DNA of 64,000 nucleotides, taken from contig NC_092194.1 of NCBI RefSeq assembly GCF_043641665.1, positions 16,493,298 through 16,557,297 of the forward strand. The letters are read 5' to 3'. Numbering within the stretch: position 1 is the stretch's first letter; every line of letters begins with the position of its first letter. This document shows, one piece after another, positions 61,201 to 64,000 of the stretch. The notes beneath the pieces are model-generated. The model saw nothing but the letters and a program-made list of their open reading frames with translations. It ran no database searches and was not told where the DNA came from. The position numbers and the translations under genes were made by a program. The DNA comes from Enoplosus armatus. Its lineage: Eukaryota > Chordata > Actinopteri > Centrarchiformes > Enoplosidae.

Positions 61201-63407
61201 GCACCCTGGAGCTGGAGCTGGGCGATTGGATGGACAACCGCAGGTACTGAAAACAACAGGATCACAACATATTTCTGTGTTTTTTTTACTCCTCTTGTTA
61301 TTACTTTGTTTTTATATATTTTTTTTAATAATTTGATTCATTATATCATTAGCAATTGTTGTTATATACTGTTGGGAAGTACTGAAAAAAGTGTGTCATC
61401 ATGCTAAATCATTTTAGGCCATATCGTCCCTGTTTGTATTTTCATACTGTGGTGTATCAGTGTGATCGTGAAACAGTTGTGAATTGCATTCTCTGTGATA
61501 TTTTAAAAAAAAGTCTTAAAAAGGTCTTAAATTTAAGTTTGAGAACCCTCCAGAAACCCTGTCTCACATCTGTCTCCAGGTACAGGGTTCTGGCCTTAGA
61601 CCATGACCTGCTGAGTTTCTCTGACCTGAAGTTTGAGCAGTGGCCTGCAGTGCTCATCACCAACCCCAAGGACGCTCAGTACCTGCATCCCGGAGTGGAG
61701 CCGCTGGGTCGAATACGGAGATCGACACACATCAGGTGCGTTCTGTTTGTTGGACCATGAACCTTCACTGGCTTCACTATACGTGCTTCCACAGCACTTG
61801 GTTTCTCCAATTTCCTTCACACACATTTCTTCAGAGCACCTCTAATCTCGTAATACATCACTGTTAAATAAACTTACCTCTGCCCAGGAGGTCATGTGTT
61901 TGGTTTTGTGTGTTTGATTACTACTAGCAGAGCTGTATATCACGAAAAGTTAGTAACAGTTTAGAAGAAAGTTAGGTCACGTCCCACAGACCATGTAAGT
62001 TAGTTAGATCTGGATCCAGGAGTCTTTCAAAGGGCTTGTTAACATTAGGAGACAAGGCATTTGTAAACATTTTGGCAGAATTCTTCATGAATAAATGAAA
62101 ATAACAAGCATATATTCCCTGTAATTAGATAAACATTTCACATTTTTAAGTAACAAATGTTTGCATCCTTGGCAGAGGTTCATCAAAGTGTTTCTCACTG
62201 GGCAACGAGTAAGCATGATGACACCGCCTTTTATCTAATTTTCAATATTAAAACATTAATTTTGTTGGTTCTCAACAGGATCTTGGCCTTCTCAGAGGCT
62301 CCAATCACAGCGGTGCATGTGAGTGTAGATGGGGAACCTCTGGGGAAAGGCCACTCTGCTGGAGGTCCTCTCTATGTTCTGCTGTGGGATCCGTCTCTCT
62401 ACCTCACTGGACTGCACACCATCAGAGTTAAAGTGGAGGTCTGCGCAGCATTCATTATCTTCCACTTCTGAGACTTTTAAATATTTCATAGGTCTTGATT
62501 CAATTTGGTAGGGTTGTTTGCTTGAGTTGAATTATGTGGGCACTGCGGCTTAGATACACTACTTAATATTGATCGCTTTCAATGATGGCAATTCTACTAT
62601 TGTGCAGATTTTATTGTGCTCTTTCTTAAATTTGTAGACTTGACAATTCCTTATCTTTTTGTGTGTTTGTGTGTGGGTCAGGACTCGGCAGGCCGGTCGT
62701 CAGTGCGGGAGCAGCACTTTACTCTGGAGGACGACCTGACTCCCAGCTTTGGCTTCGTGCAGTCCTTCATCCTCCTCACAGACCACTACATCCTGGGCAG
62801 AGTGGCCTTCATATTTATGATGCTGCTGAATGTTGGTGTGCTGCTGGCCTTCAGGCTCCTGCGTGTACCTTCTGGGAGAGGTGAGCTGTCACTGACCGCC
62901 CCTTCAAATGAACTAATTAATCATCATAATTTGATTTTAATTACTGGCAACTGAAGCGCAATTAACTGATGTAAAAGTCTGATTGTGCACTGAAGCAAAA
63001 TAAATGATTACATTTTTGTTTTGTCTATCATCTGCAGGATTGACCTCTCAAGTGTGTATGTCGCTTCATCTGGTCAGTACAATGGACACCTTCTACTACT
63101 CTCTGCTGCTGTTCAACCTGTGTACAGCCTTAGGTGGGTCAGCTGCTCTGTCTTATTCCCTGTGTTTTCTGCTTCTACTTTCAGAGGTTTTGGAAAATGG
63201 AAAATCTACACAATATCATTGAATTAAAGACTCAAATCTACTACATAATATAGTTTGTGGTTGTCACATTCTCCCTCTCGTCCTTCAGGTCCGTGGTTCA
63301 TAGGCGAGCTGATAGATGGCCATAATGGTGCCTGCTTCGCCTTTGGGGTGTTCATCGATGGACACTTCCTGGAGGGCAGTCTCACTTATGTTGTTGGAGT
63401 TGTTCAG
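58204..63407 (+). CDS. tmem62: tmem62 (transmembrane calcineurin-like phosphoesterase), first 12 exons, continues past right edge
   Basis: TMEM62 is a multi-pass membrane protein with a metallophosphoesterase domain of unknown substrate. Exons: 58204-58404, 58816-58927, 59083-59220, 59773-59818, 60286-60427, 60871-60995, 61121-61243, 61580-61735, 62279-62438, 62682-62880, 63038-63133, 63289-63407. Frame is kept at each join, giving 539 residues. An N-terminal signal anchor (about 4-22) precedes metal-binding motifs DIH (70-72), GDLTD (105-109), GNHD (148-151), GHYTT (236-240) and GHLH (263-266), so the catalytic set is complete. Then come RPYNFFGIL, an Ig-like middle, and the first hydrophobic membrane helices near 442-458 and beyond ([21 protein letters not shown]). 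Landmarks match human TMEM62. The remaining helices lie beyond 64000. Confidence 0.95.
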
Positions 63408-64000
63408 GTAAGAACATTTACTTTATTCAACACATCTCAGTATCAGTGTCTGTACATGAGCAACACCTTCTGCTGATATGCTTTGTGTGGCTCATATTTG
63501 CATGCATAGGCTATAACTTCACATGTTTTCACGTTATGCTTTTCAATAACTTAAAGCAGCTGAAATGTTTTTTATTATCAAAAAGTCACATGACTACTTG
63601 CATGTGAAAGTAGTCACTCCTTGTGATGAACCCACAGATAATTATTACCCAACTCGGTTACCTTCAGCTCTGCAGAGCTTTATAGCAACTTTCAGCTCAT
63701 TGTTTTGGTTTTCCGGCCCACAACTTTACTGACTTGGTTCACTCTCACCACTCTCAAAGCGGTGGAGACCATCCTGAGGTGGCCAGAAATACAATCCCAA
63801 ATTAGTGTTAATGTTCGCCATATAAACTTGATGGTAATATGTCAGTGTTGTGTTGACAGCTTGTGTGGCCAAAAAATAAGTTATTGCAGGTATGACTTTG
63901 TTGTCCCCTTACTGTGTGAATATTGTCTTGTGAAACAACCCATAGCGATCGAGGCTATCGAGGCTTCATCTTATTTTAAAGTCTAATCTCAACATTTAAC
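63408..64000 (+). other. tmem62: tmem62 intron 12, truncated by window edge
   Basis: No acceptor followed by the expected hydrophobic continuation was found, so the next exon is outside the window. An open frame at 63705-63986 has no resemblance to TMEM62. Confidence 0.75.

Noticed and set aside
63705..63986. Possible next tmem62 exon
   Set aside because: Translation lacks the hydrophobic helices and the landmarks expected after ..LTYVVGVVQ, and frame phase does not fit.

Overview
The window is nuclear DNA of a teleost fish, probably a percomorph (inference). It shows vertebrate-type split genes with short GT-AG introns, long dinucleotide microsatellites, and several short palindromic or MITE-like repeats of the kind scattered through spiny-rayed fish genomes. 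Nothing bacterial, viral or organellar was seen. I assembled exons by hand from reading frame, splice signals and remembered human protein sequences.

Four protein genes fill the window. (1) 204-23681, minus strand: the first 16 coding exons of stard9 (kinesin-3 family, also called KIF16A), encoding the motor domain, the neck region and the first codons of the FHA domain; the gene runs off the left edge. (2) 25001-35925, minus: a complete 28-exon cdan1 (codanin-1, about 1346 aa). (3) 40852-51581, minus: a complete 15-coding-exon ttbk2 (tau tubulin kinase 2, about 1239 aa), with non-coding 5' exon sequence extending to about 56.6 kb and a long 3' UTR reaching back to about 37.1 kb. (4) 58204-63407, plus: the first 12 coding exons of tmem62, a membrane calcineurin-like phosphoesterase, running off the right edge.

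stard9, cdan1, ttbk2 and tmem62 are also neighbours on human 15q15.2, so this is an old vertebrate linkage block and not an operon or a single pathway. Two differences from the human arrangement, as I remember it, stand out: ubr1 is not between ttbk2 and tmem62, and stard9 points away from cdan1 (head near the cdan1 tail) instead of converging with it.

The rest is introns, UTRs and repeats. Notable pieces are a 34-bp x 4 minisatellite just upstream of stard9 exon 2, a GC-AG intron in cdan1, a roughly 115-bp-arm inverted repeat at 57242-57585 between ttbk2 and tmem62, several MITE-like elements, and a G-rich tract in the stard9 promoter region. I found no convincing undescribed system. The candidates below are modest and are scored that way.
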